Assembly: GCA_033807775.1 (NCBI GenBank)
Contig: CM066321.1
Span: 235,902,350 to 235,966,349, forward strand
Length of the DNA stretch: 64,000 nucleotides
Reading direction: 5' to 3'
Source of the DNA: Saussurea involucrata
Lineage: Eukaryota > Streptophyta > Magnoliopsida > Asterales > Asteraceae
Part shown: one piece after another, positions 52,886 through 63,157 of the stretch
How positions within the stretch are numbered: position 1 is the stretch's first letter
Layout: the number at the start of each line of letters is the position of its first letter
Notes under the pieces: model-generated
Told to the model about the DNA's origin: nothing
The model's input: only the letters and a program-made list of their open reading frames with translations
The model's database searches: none
Position numbers and translations under genes: made by a program

Positions 52886-54995
52886 TGTAAAGCCCGTGTC
52901 CCGGTTTAGATATTTTTATTTTTGTTTAATGTTTTCTTTAAATAAATGTTTATTAACGGGGTTGACGGGAAAGACCAAAAGTGAATTAGTTTTGGTGTTA
53001 GTTGGTTCATTTGTTAAATCTAAACTTTAGGGGTGGATTTGAAACTACTTCAAAACCTTGGGGCTAAAGGGAAAGTTTGGCAAGTGGTGTGCATGGGGTC
53101 GGCCCATGAAGGAAACCGACCCCCTCCCTTTTATTTTTCTCGTTCCTGTTTCACGACACACACACATCGCAGACACATAAACCCTATTCGCTATTCACCT
53201 TGCCTCCATCGCCAAACCACCCTTCCATTCCCCTTGCTGCCATCGTCGGACCACCTGCAAACCGTCGCCGCCGCCGTTGGGTTCTGCCGGCGAGAGAAGA
53301 GATCAGCGAGAGAGCGAGAGAGTGAGAGAGAAAGCCGGAGATCGGGATTTCCGTCGGGGTGCTGTTGGATAGTCGTCAAGAGGTAAGCCCCTCCCGTTCA
53401 TTGTTTTCTTTTTCATTGTCGGTAACCACCGCGAAACCGCCACCGGCGCCGCAGCCATGGCTGCCGCCGGCACGCGCCGCCGTGCACCACCAGTCGGCGG
53501 CTGTGATGGTGGGTTACGGCTGATAAGGTACGCGTGTGTGTGTGTGTGTGTGGCGGAGATAGGGTGGTCGAGTTATCCGATTGTCTTCGCCGGGTTTTAG
53601 CGAACCATCACCATCACCGGCGGCTGCCGCCTCCACGTCGCCGCTGACCGCCACTGCTTGGGGTGGCAGTGGGTGGTGTTGTACGTTTAGTAGCCTAAAA
53701 CCCTAATCCAAAGTATGACTTGCAGGTCTGATTGTATTAAGTCATAGCTTAATGGAGGTTTAACCCATGTTATGATTTTATGTGAAAAATGTCCAATCTG
53801 TCCCTAACTTGTAAAATCCGTAGTTTATTCTAGGAAGCTCGGATTTAGGTGAACCCAGTGCCAAAATCTCACAAATTGTGTTGAGTAGGTTTCATATGTT
53901 TTACAGAAAATCAATTAAGCCTCTAGCTAGGGTCAAATTAGCAATTTGTACAGACTGGTCCTAAACTCACAGTTTGGATAGTCTGTCTTAGGAAATTCAT
54001 ATAAAATAGTAGGGACCTCGTATGAATGCGTGCGATATGTCCCTGGAAACCTAACACATAGAACCATCAGACCATGGAATTATATTTCTAGTTTGATGGG
54101 TTTAAGGGGGGTCAAACAGGTCACGAACAGACCTGCAAATCTGGACCAAAAGCTGGAAAATGCACGTTTAGGCTTGTAGTTGTATTTTCGGGTTGGGACT
54201 TCACTTTGACACTTTATAACACTTCATTAAGCGGAAAGAAGTGAGTTGGAGTTGGCGGATTCTTGTTACCGTTCGCGGAATTCTGCACTGCTTTTCGAGG
54301 TGAGTTCTCTCACTGTGTAGGATAGAGGTTGTATGCGCGCTACTATAGTTCGTCTGTGTTAACTGTTTTGTTTGTGTGTTAAACTAGGCCGAGTTAGTGT
54401 CTAGTATGAGATCTTGGGTGTCGTATAAATCTTGGGGAGACCGAGGACTCGGGGAGACCGAGGAATACGTACTCAAGTGTGGTATGAACTCGGGGAGACC
54501 GAGGAATGTTTACGCGAGTGTGGTATGAACTCGGGGAGACCGAGGGATGTTTACACGAGTGTGGTATGAGTTCGGGGAGACCGAATGATGTATGCATAGG
54601 GATTATTGCATGAGTTTGCTTGTATTACTAAACTGCGGGTATTGGTTGTTATATCTATCTGCTGGTAGGGGTGGTGTCGATATAATTGATATCATATGCA
54701 TGTGTTTGAATTCACTAAGCTTCGTGCTTACCCTTTCCCCGCAAATTTACTGTTTCAGGTACGAGTGGCAGCAAGGCTTGACGGTACACACTGGCGCGTC
54801 GTGGGGTCTTTTATCAGTTTACCTTGAGACATTAAGTTTATGCTATTTACATTTTCGGTTGTGTTAATTGATTCGGTTATTTAACTTAACGAGATTTGGA
54901 TAAACGTTTGATTGGATTTAAATACTTATGGTTTATTTTAAATAAAATGTTATTTTTAAAAAGTTTAAATTTATTGTAATTTTTGGGACGTTACA
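52886..54995 (+). repeat. first LTR of RE-G2
   Basis: 2,110 bp, TGTAAAGCCC...GACGTTACA. A GC-rich part at 53100-53660 with GAGA tracts and a (GT)n run at about 53534-53552 looks like a plant 5' untranslated exon. A strong donor-like GAG|GTGAGT is at 54300 and an acceptor CTGTTTCAG at 54758. The 41-bp hairpin array lies between them. Short ORFs here (53033-53386) have no recognisable domain. Confidence 0.92.
54448..54585. repeat. 41-bp-spaced CTCGG/CCGAG hairpins in RE-G2 LTR
   Basis: Hairpins with arms CTCGG and CCGAG around GGAGA start at 54448, 54489, 54530 and 54571, exactly 41 bp apart; a degenerate one precedes at 54431. In the last, both arms change together (TTCGG/CCGAA). The middle LTR repeats the array at about 60552-60707. 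Confidence 0.88.
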
Positions 54996-54997
54996 AC

Positions 54998-55010
54998 TTA
55001 GTATCAGAGC
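54998..55010 (+). other. PBS of RE-G2 copy 1, mutated
   Basis: Reads TTAGTATCAGAGC; copy 2 has TTGGTATCAGAGC at 61119-61131. The G-to-A change lies in the first bases of the match to initiator tRNA-Met. Bases 55011-55797 are leader; the 65-codon ORF at 55485-55682 is discussed under rejected items. Confidence 0.88.
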
Positions 55011-55797
55011 ACAGCTTGAGCGAATCAAATACATTTCGGTGTGTTTGAACTTAAGTTTGCGGCTCGGGATTTTCTTTCCTTTCAAAAATTTTTGAGAAAA
55101 TAAAAGAAAGGGAAAGTACGTTTGAGAAACGGTGACCGAAGGCGCAGTGTGTACAGTCAGCCGATGCCAAGGGAAAATGTAGAGTACTTAGTGTAATTTA
55201 TTGCTTTCTAGAGCATAGGAGTATGTATGCTAGATTGTCTGGTGCTGATTACACTGTAATGCATGTTGTTGCTTGCTAGTAGAAATTTATGCTAGTCTTG
55301 ATAGGTTGTTAAGTGAATGCCTTATAAGTTGTATGCAGTAGGAACCAAATAGCCTTAGAATGTTGGATTTAGTTCTATTGCGCAGCTCTTGTTTGAGTCC
55401 AACCGTTGTAGGATATAATCTTTTATTCGAATGTCTATCTGATTTCACACTGTATGCAACTGTGCATTCGCGAGGCGACTCGTCATGACTAGTGGAGATT
55501 TCGTCATAGCAAGGGTAGTGGGATGGGGTGAATTTCCTAGTGAACTAGGAAGAGTGTTGACATATGCCGGTACGGGCATATGGGTTAAACTGTCGGCAAG
55601 GAACTACTTGGGCACTTCGGTATGGGACTCGAAACGAGTAAGGATAGGTGTGGAAGGTAGTAGTAGAGCTCCTACTATCTGAAGAACAGGATCCGTGCTC
55701 GAGTCGGGGAAAGTCACGAAGAATCCGAGGAGTTGAGCGTGAGCGTAGTTAGCAGGATTTAGTGTGTGCTAATAGCTCGTTGTATTAATTACCCAGA

Positions 55798-57027
55798 ATG
55801 GCCATCACAAGGAGGAACAACAATGCTGAATCAGATGCTGGGACTGGGGTTACTGCCGAGCAGATTCGTGAGATGATTGCGGCTGAGGTGACTCATGCTG
55901 TTGGGGAGGCGTTCCCCGAGATTATTACCGCCATTCGTAACGAGGTAGTAGTGATGATGGAAGAGCGCATCGCGGCGATTCCACCCCCTGCTGGTGGGCA
56001 GCCCCGAGCGCGAGAGTTTCAGTATCGGTATCTCCCTGCTTGTTCTCCTCCTGAGTTCAAGGGAGACTCGAACCCGATCGTCAATATGCGCTGGATCTCG
56101 GATATGGAGTGCGCGTTCCTTACTAGTGGTTGTCCTGAGAATTTGAAGGTTCATTTCACGGTGAACCTGTTTCGAGATGGAGCGAAAGACTGGTGTGCTA
56201 CTGCCTTGACGTTTGCTGAGCGCACTACTTTGACCTGGGAGGAGTTCGTGGTACGATTTCGTGCCGAGTATGTGCCTCCAGTGGAGATGGAGAGGATTGC
56301 TAAGGAGTTCTTGGAGCTCACTCAGACTACGGAGACTGTGAAGGAGATGAACCGGAAGTTCACGGAGATGGCACTATTCTGTCCCCAGTATGCTGCTTCT
56401 GAGGACATGAAGATGGCGCGGTACAAGGATATGTTACGTACCGAGATCAGGGAGTTCGTGAGTACTGCGCAGTATGCTTCGCTTGCTGCGATGATGGAGG
56501 CTGCCGGGAGACGGGAACTTGAGCTGGAGACGCAGGCCAGGAAGAGGAAGGCGGTGCAGACCGTGGCACCAATTTCGGCTGTTCCAGCGAAAACGAGGTT
56601 TTTGGACTCGCGCTCGAGTCAAAGAAGCAGTGAGTTTAAGCCCAGAGATAGTAACGGAAGGAGAGATGACAAATGTTTCAAGTGTGGCCAGGTGGGACAC
56701 TACGGTCGTGACTGCAGGGTATCACTGATGGTCTGTTTTAACTGCAAACAGACAGGACACGTGAAGGCCAATTGCCCGAATCCGAGGATTGTCGATGGGG
56801 GTGGGGCACAAGGAGCTCCTGCGGCTGCTCCTTTGCGTATTACGGATGGTCGTATGGGTCAGGCACGGACCGAGACGGCCCAAGGTAGAGTTCATCAACT
56901 GAAGGCGAATGAGGCACAGGCTACGCCTAAAGGGGTGACAGGTATATTTCATCACTTGAATTTTTTGGTTACTGATTTTATATGTGGTTACATTTTGCTT
57001 AAACTGTATGATCAAGTATGTTCTTAG
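55798..57027 (+). CDS. RE-G2 copy 1 Gag
   Basis: 409 codons from ATG at 55798. Residues about 75-240 are the Gypsy Gag domain (YLPACSPPEFKGDSNPIVNM, RDGAKDWCATALTFAERTTL, WEEFVVRFRAEYVPPVEMER). Two zinc knuckles follow: CFKCGQVGHYGRDC and CFNCKQTGHVKANC. The last 29 codons (GIFHHLNFLVTDFICGYI onwards) are AT-rich and unlike Gag; they come from a 95-nt segment with intron signals (56942-57036). Unspliced RNA gives this Gag; spliced RNA would give Gag joined in frame to protease. Confidence 0.9.
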   Translation: MAITRRNNNAESDAGTGVTAEQIREMIAAEVTHAVGEAFPEIITAIRNEVVVMMEERIAAIPPPAGGQPRAREFQYRYLPACSPPEFKGDSNPIVNMRWISDMECAFLTSGCPENLKVHFTVNLFRDGAKDWCATALTFAERTTLTWEEFVVRFRAEYVPPVEMERIAKEFLELTQTTETVKEMNRKFTEMALFCPQYAASEDMKMARYKDMLRTEIREFVSTAQYASLAAMMEAAGRRELELETQARKRKAVQTVAPISAVPAKTRFLDSRSSQRSSEFKPRDSNGRRDDKCFKCGQVGHYGRDCRVSLMVCFNCKQTGHVKANCPNPRIVDGGGAQGAPAAAPLRITDGRMGQARTETAQGRVHQLKANEAQATPKGVTGIFHHLNFLVTDFICGYILLKLYDQVCS

Positions 57028-57036
57028 TTAACTCAG
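56942..57036 (+). other. candidate mini-intron between gag and protease, copy 1
   Basis: 95 nt, AT-rich in a GC-richer context, donor ACAG|GTATAT, branch-like CTTAAAC, acceptor AACTCAG|TG. Removal joins the gag frame to the protease frame without a stop (codon GTG across the junction). The same segment is at 63063-63157. Confidence 0.6.
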
Positions 57037-57854
57037 TGCCTGCTGTGGTGATGTTTGATAGCGGGGCTACTCATTCTTTCGTGTCTCACACTTTTAGTGA
57101 GCGTTTGGGCCGTAGTGTAGGACGATTAGGCTGTCCACTTATAGTCAAGGTTGCTGATGATAGGACCTTGACGGTTGCTGACGTGTATCGTGGTTGTACT
57201 TTGGAAATCTTTGGTGTGAGATTCCCTATTGATTTGATTCTGATCGCTATACGTGAGTTGTGTATGATTGTGGGCATGGATTGGATAGATGCGTTCGATG
57301 CAGAGATTGTTTGTCGTCGCAAACAAGTACGAGTTCGAACCCCAAGCGGGGGAGAACTGCCAGTTCGGGGCGACTCGCCCGGGCGGACCTCAGCAATATG
57401 TTCGGCTGCGAGGGCTCGGAGGTACATACAGCACAGTGGTCAGGGGTATTTAGCGTACGTGATAGACACGCGCGACGGAGGAGAGAAGAAGACTGCGGAG
57501 GAGGTGCCAGTTGTACGGGAGTTTGCCGATGTATTTCCCGACGATTTACCGGGGATACCTCCCAAGCGACAGGTAGAGTTCCGCATTGACTTGATTCCGG
57601 GTGCTGCTCCGGTGGCCAAGGCACCTTATCACCGGGCTCCACCGGAAATGAAGAAGTTGTACACCCAGTTGCAGGAACTTCTCGAGAAGGAGTTCATCAA
57701 GCCGAGTTGTTCACCGTGGGGAGTCCCGATTCTATTTGTGAAGAAGAAGGACGGGTTCCAACGGATGTGTATAGACTACCGTGAGTTGAATAAGCTTACG
57801 GTGAAGAACCGTTATCCTCTGCCAAGGATCGATGACTTGCTCGACCCGCTATAG
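57018..57854 (+). pseudogene. RE-G2 copy 1 protease and RT start
   Basis: 278 codons. Protease motif VVMFDSGATHSFVSHTF, then ELCMIVGMDWIDAFDAEIVC, linker EFADVFPDDLPGIPPKRQVE, and RT fingers EFIKPSCSPWGVPILFVKKK with CIDYRELNKLTVKNRYPLPR. It ends at TAG 57852-57854 (DPL-stop-GASWFS), where copy 2 has CAG, so a CAG-to-TAG change. The frame is offset from gag and is reached in frame only through the candidate splice. Confidence 0.9.
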
Positions 57855-58306
57855 GGAGCCTCGTGGTTCTCTAAGATTGATTTGAGATCGGGGTATCATC
57901 AGTTGCGGGTGAGAAGTGAGGATACGGAGAAGACGGCATTTCGTATGCGTTATGGCCATTCGAGTTTGTGGTGATGCCTTTCGGGCTCATCAATGCACCA
58001 GCAGCGTTCATGGACCTTATGAACTGGGTGAGTTGCTCGATGTTGGATCGGTCGGTGATTGTGTTCATCGACGATATTTTTGTGTATTCGAAGTCGAAGG
58101 AAGAGCACGAGACGCATTTGCGAGAAGTTTTGGAGATCTTGAGGCGGGAGAAGCTTTATGCCAAGTTATCCAAGCGTGAATTCTAGTTACGAGAGGTCCA
58201 ATTCCTAGGACATGTCGTGAACCAGAGGAGTATTATGGTCGATCCGACCAAGATCTCAGCAGTGATGCGGTGTGAGGTGTTGAAGACTCCCACTGAAGTA
58301 CGGAGT
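57855..58306 (+). pseudogene. RE-G2 copy 1 RT palm, truncated
   Basis: Continues GASWFSKIDLRSGYHQLRV, then a one-base loss near 57960 and the frame 57968-58186 with FGLINAPAAFMDLMNWVSCS and the catalytic VFIDDIFVYSKS, then TAG at 58184-58186 and FLGHVVNQRSIMVDPTKI. RT sequence ends at about 58306 (TEVRSF), where the next motif FLGLAGYYR should start. Confidence 0.85.
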
Positions 58307-58986
58307 TTTCCTACAACAACAGCTTCCATTCCAGTATTGGCAGGCCGCCTCACGAGATGTTGTATGGTGGGAAGTGCAAGACGCCCATTTACTGGGGCGA
58401 GGTCGGTCAGCGAGTATTAGGGAACACTGATATTGTGCTGAAGACGACTGAGATGATACAAATGGTGCGGGACCGTTTAGCTACTGCACAGAGTCGGCAT
58501 AGGAGTTACGCCGACAGGAGACGATCAGACTTAGAGTTTTAGGTGGGAGATTACGTTTTGTTGAAGGTTTCACCATGGAAAGGGGTGATCCGGTTTCGTA
58601 AACGGGGAAAGTTGGGGCCCCGTTACTTTGGACCTTACAAGGTCAATGCTCGAGTGGGAAAGGTAGCTTATCGCTTAGAGTTACTGGACGAGCTGAGTTT
58701 GATCCACAACACCTTCCACGTGTCTCAGTTGCGGAAGTGTGTGGTGGATGAGTCTGCGGTGATCCCTCTTGAGGATATTCAGATTGACGAGCGGCTTAAT
58801 TACGTAGAGGAGCCGATTGCCATTATTGACAGGAAGACTAGGGCCTCGCGTAACAAGGTAATTGTCTTGGTGGAGGTCCAGTGGAAGCACCGAAAGGGTT
58901 CCGAGTGGACTTGGGAACCCGAGATTGAGATGCGGAAGAACTATCCAGAGTTGTTCGCGGATAAAGACTTCGAGGACGAAGTCTAA
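58307..58986 (+). pseudogene. RE-G2 copy 1 integrase C-terminal part
   Basis: Starts abruptly with coding for YNNSFHSSIGRPPHEMLYGG, i.e. after the catalytic core, then CKTPIYWGEVGQRVLGNTDI, a TAG at 58540-58542, and 148 codons: VGDYVLLKVSPWKGVIRFRK, YRLELLDELSLIHNTFHVSQ, EGSEWTWEP-like GSEWTWEPEIEMRKNYPELF to the stop TAA at 58984-58986. RNase H, zinc-binding and catalytic core are absent. Confidence 0.88.
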
Positions 58987-59003
58987 TTCAAGCGGGGGAG
59001 AGT

Positions 59004-61116
59004 TGTAAAGCCCGTGTCCCGGTTTGGATATTTTTATTTTTGTTTAATGTTTTCTTTAAATAAATGTTTATTAACGGGATTGACGGGAAAGACCAAAAGT
59101 GAATTAGTTTTGGTGTTAGTTGGTTCATTTGTTAAATCTAAACTTTAGGGGTGGATTTGAAACTACTTCAAAACCTAGGGGCTAAAGGGAAAGTTTGGCA
59201 AGTGGTGTGCATGGGGTCGGCCCATGAAGGAAACCGACCCCCTCGCTTTTATTTTTCTCGTTCTTATTTCACGACACACACACACATCGCAGCCACATAA
59301 ACCCTATTCGCTATTCTCCTTGCCTCCATCGCCAAACCACCCTTCCATTCCCCTTGCTGCCATCGTTGGACCACCCGCAAACCGCCGCCGCCGCCGTTGG
59401 GTTCTGCCGGCGAGAGAAGAGATCAGCGAGAGAGCGAGAGAGTGAGAGAGAAAGCCGGAGATCGGGATTTCCATCGGGGTGCTGTTGGGTTGTCGTCAAG
59501 AGGTAAGCCCCTCCCGTTCATTGTTTTCTTTTTCATTGTCGGTAACCACCGCGAAACCGCCACCGGCGCCGCAGCCATGGCTGCCGCCGGCATGCGCCGC
59601 CGTGCACCACCAGTCGGCGGCTGTGATGGTGGGTTACGGCGGATAAGGTACGCGTGTGTGTGTGTGTGTGTGGCAGAGATATGGTGGTCGAGTTATCCGA
59701 TTGTCTTCGTCGGGTTGTTGCGAACCATCACCATCACCGGCGGCTGCCGCCTCCACGTCGCCGCTGACCGCCACTGCTTGGGGTGGCAGTGGGTGGTGTT
59801 GTGCGTTTAGTAGCCTAAAACCCTAAGCCAAAGTATGACTTGCAGGTCTGATTGTATTAAGTCATAGCTTAATGGAGGTTTAACCCATGTTATGATTTTA
59901 TGTGAAAAATGTCCAATCTGTCCCTAACTTGTAAATTTCGTAGTTTATTCTAGGAAGCTCGGATTGAGGTGAAAACAGTGCCAAAATCTTACAAATTATG
60001 TTGAGTAGGTTTCATATGTTTTATAGAAAAATCAATTAAGCCTCTAGCTAGGGTCAAATTAGCAATTTGTACAGACTGGTCCTAAACTCACAGTTTGGAT
60101 AGTCTGTCTTAGGAAATTCATATAAAATAGTAGGGACCTCGTATGAATGCGTGCAATATGTCAATGGAAACCGAAGACATAGAACCTTCAGACCATGGAA
60201 TTATATTTCTGGTTTGATGGGTTTAAGGGGGGTCAAACAGGTCACGAACAGACCTGCAAATCTGGACCAAAAGCTGGAAAAGGCACGTTTAGGCTTGTAG
60301 TTGTATTTTCGGGTTGGGACTTCACTTTGACACTTTATAACACTTCATTAGGCGGAAAGAAGTGAGTTGGAGTTGGCGGATTCTTGTTTCCGTTCGCGGA
60401 GTTCTGCACTGCTTTTCGAGGTAAGTTCTCTCACTGTGTAGGATAGAGGTTGTATGCGCGCTACTATAGTTCGTGTGTGTTAACTGTTTTGTTTGTGTGT
60501 TAAACTAGGCCGAGTTAGTGTCTAGTATGAGATATTGGGTGTCTTATAAATCTTGGGGAGACCGAGGACTCGGGGAGACCGAGGAATACGTACTCAAGTG
60601 TGGTATGAACTCAGGGAGACCGAAGAATGTTTACGCGAGTGTGGTATGAACTCGGGGAGACCGAGGGATGTTTACACGAGTGTGGTATGAGTTCGGGGAG
60701 ACTGAATGATGTATGCATAGGGATTATTGCATGAGTTTGCTTGTATTACTAAACTGCGTGTATTGGTTGTTATATCTATCTGCTGGTAGGGGTGGTGTCG
60801 ATATAATTGATATCATATGCATGTGTTTGAATTCACTAACCTTCGTGCTTACCCTTTCCCTGCAAATTTACTGTTTCAGGTACGAGTGGCAGCAAGGCTT
60901 GACGGTACACACTGGCGCGTCGTGGGGTCTTTTATCAGTTTACCTTGAGACATTAAGTTTATGCTATTTACATTTTCCGCTGTGTTAATTGATTCGGTTA
61001 TTTAACTTAACGAGATTTGGATAAACGTTTGATTGGATTTAAATACTTATGGTTTATTTTAAATAAAATGTTATTTTTAAAAAGTTTAAATTTATTGTAA
61101 TTTTTGGGACGTTACA
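59004..61116 (+). repeat. middle LTR of RE-G2
   Basis: 2,113 bp, about 98% identical to the first LTR by eye. It is 3' LTR for copy 1 and 5' LTR for copy 2. The donor-like site reads GAG|GTAAGT at about 60420 and the acceptor CTGTTTCAG ends at 60879. Confidence 0.92.
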
Positions 61117-61118
61117 AC

Positions 61119-61131
61119 TTGGTATCAGAGC
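61119..61131 (+). other. PBS of RE-G2 copy 2 (initiator tRNA-Met)
   Basis: TTGGTATCAGAGC, three bases after the middle LTR end. Leader 61132-61918 follows, with a 65-codon ORF at 61606-61803. Confidence 0.9.
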
Positions 61132-61918
61132 ACAGCTTGAGCGAATCAAATACATTTCGGTGTGTTTGAACTTAAGTTTGCGGCTCGGGATTTTCTTTCC
61201 TTTCAAAAATTTTTGAGAAAATAAAAGAAAGGGAAAGTACGTTTGAGAAACGGTGACCGAAGGCGCAGTGTGTACAGTCAGCCGATGCCAAGGGAAAAGG
61301 TAGAGTACTTAGTGTAATTTATTGCTTTCTAGAGCATAGGAGTATGTATGCTAGATTGCCTGGTGCTGATTACACTGTACTGCATGTTGTTGCTTGATAG
61401 TAGAAATTTATGCTAGTCTTGATAGGTTGTTAAGTGAATGCCTTATAAGTTGTATGCAGTAGGAACCAAATAGCCTTAGAATGTTGGATTTAGTTCTATT
61501 GCGCAGCTCTTGTTTGAGTCCAACCGTTGTAGGATAGAATCTTTTATTCGAATGTCTATCTGATTTCACACTGTATGCAACTGTGCATTCGCGAGGCGAC
61601 TCGTCATGACTAGTGGAGATTTCGTCATAGCAAGGGTAGTGGGATGGGGTGAATTTCCTAGTGAACTAGGAAGAGTGTTGACATATGCTGGTACGGGCAT
61701 AAGGGTTAAACTGTCGGCAAGGAACTACTTGGGCACTTCGGGATGGGACTCGAAACGAGTAAGGATAGGTGTGGAATGTAGTAGTAGAGCTCCTACTATC
61801 TGAAGCACAGGATCCGTGCTCGAGTCGGGGAAGGTCACGGAGAATCCGAGGAGTTGAGCGTGAGCGTAGTTAGTAGGATTTAGTGTGTGCTAATAGCTCG
61901 TTGTATTAATTACCCAGA

Positions 61919-63148
61919 ATGGCCATCACAAGGAGGAACAACAATGCTGAATCATATGCTGGTACTGGGGTTACTGCCGAGCAGATTCGTGAGATGATTG
62001 CGGCTGAGGTGACTCATGCTATTGGGGAGGCGATCCCCAAGATTATTACCGCCATTCGTAACGAGGTAGTAGTGATGATGGAAGAGCGCATCGCGGCGAT
62101 TCCACCCCCTGCTGGTGGGCAGCCCCGAGCGCGAGAGTTTCAGTATCGGGATCTCTCTGCTTGTTCTCCTCCTGATTTCAAGGGAGACTCAAACCCGATC
62201 GTCAGTATGCGCTGGATCTCGGATATGGAGTGCGCGTTCCTTACTAGTGGTTGTCCTGAGAATTTGAAGGTTCGTTTCGCGGTGAACATGTTACGAGATG
62301 GAGCGAAAGACTGGTGTGCTACTGCCTTGACGTTTGCTGAGCGCACTACTTTGACCTGGGAGGAGTTCGTGGTACGATTTCGTGCCGAGTATGTGCCTCC
62401 AGTGGAGATGGAGAGGATTGCTAAGGAGTTCTTGGAGCTCACTCAGACTACGGAGACTGTGAAGGAGATGAACCGGAAGTTCACGGAGATGGCACTATTT
62501 TGTCCCCAGTATGCTGCTTCTGAGGACATGAAGATGGCGCGGTACAAGGATATGTTACGTACCGAGATCAGGGAGTTCTTGAGTACTGCGCAGTATGCTT
62601 CGCTTGCTGCGATGATGGAGGTTGCCCGAAGACGGGAACTTGAGCTGGAGACGCAGGCCAAGAAGAGGAAGGCGGTGCAGACCGTGGCACCAATTTCGGC
62701 TGTTCCAGCGAAAACGAGGTTTTTGGACTCGCGCTCGAGTCAAAGAAGCAGTGAGTTTAAGCCCAGAGATAGTAACGGAAGGAGAGATGACAAATGTTTC
62801 AAGTGTGGCCAGGTGGGACACTACGGTCGTGACTGCAGGGTATCACTGATGGTCTGTTTTAACTGCAAACAGACAGGACACGTGAAGGCCAATTGCCCGA
62901 ATCCGAGGATTGTCGATGGGGGTGGGGCACAAGGAGCTCCTGCGGCTGCTCCTTTACGTATTACGGATGGTCGTGTGGGTCAGGCTGGGACCGAGACGGC
63001 CCAAGGTAGATTTCATCAACTGAAGGCAGATGAGGCACAGGCTACGCCTAAAGTGGTGACAGGTATATTTCATCACTTGAATTTTTTGGTTACTGATTTT
63101 ATATGTGGTTACATTTTGCTTAAACTGTATGATCAAGTACGTTCTTAG
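61919..63148 (+). CDS. RE-G2 copy 2 Gag
   Basis: 409 codons, same length as copy 1. Gag domain (DLSACSPPDFKGDSNPIVSM, VNMLRDGAKDWCATALTFAE) and the two CCHC knuckles (CFKCGQVGHYGRDC, CFNCKQTGHVKANC) are intact. The C-terminal 29 codons again derive from the candidate intron (63063-63157). This copy has the canonical PBS and a full RT start, so it is the likelier source of RNA of the two. Confidence 0.9.
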   Translation: MAITRRNNNAESYAGTGVTAEQIREMIAAEVTHAIGEAIPKIITAIRNEVVVMMEERIAAIPPPAGGQPRAREFQYRDLSACSPPDFKGDSNPIVSMRWISDMECAFLTSGCPENLKVRFAVNMLRDGAKDWCATALTFAERTTLTWEEFVVRFRAEYVPPVEMERIAKEFLELTQTTETVKEMNRKFTEMALFCPQYAASEDMKMARYKDMLRTEIREFLSTAQYASLAAMMEVARRRELELETQAKKRKAVQTVAPISAVPAKTRFLDSRSSQRSSEFKPRDSNGRRDDKCFKCGQVGHYGRDCRVSLMVCFNCKQTGHVKANCPNPRIVDGGGAQGAPAAAPLRITDGRVGQAGTETAQGRFHQLKADEAQATPKVVTGIFHHLNFLVTDFICGYILLKLYDQVRS

Positions 63149-63157
63149 TTAACTCAG
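63063..63157 (+). other. candidate mini-intron between gag and protease, copy 2
   Basis: As at 56942-57036: donor ACAG|GTATAT, branch-like CTTAAAC about 35 nt before the acceptor AACTCAG|TG, 95 nt, frame restored on removal. Confidence 0.6.

Noticed and set aside
53033..53386. Possible host gene first exon with ORF of 117 codons
   Set aside because: It lies inside an LTR that is repeated at 59004-61116, in which the frame is not maintained. At most it is captured untranslated sequence.
55485..55682. 65-codon ORF in the RE-G2 leader, also at 61606-61803
   Set aside because: Both copies keep the length, but of four or so base changes three alter the residue (Trp/Arg, Val/Gly, Gly/Cys), so there is no sign of protein constraint. 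The tandem copies are too young to judge by conservation.
56942..57036. Small transposon insertion between gag and protease
   Set aside because: A GTA repeat flanks a 71-nt core, but there are no terminal inverted repeats, and a GT-AG intron explains the frame better.
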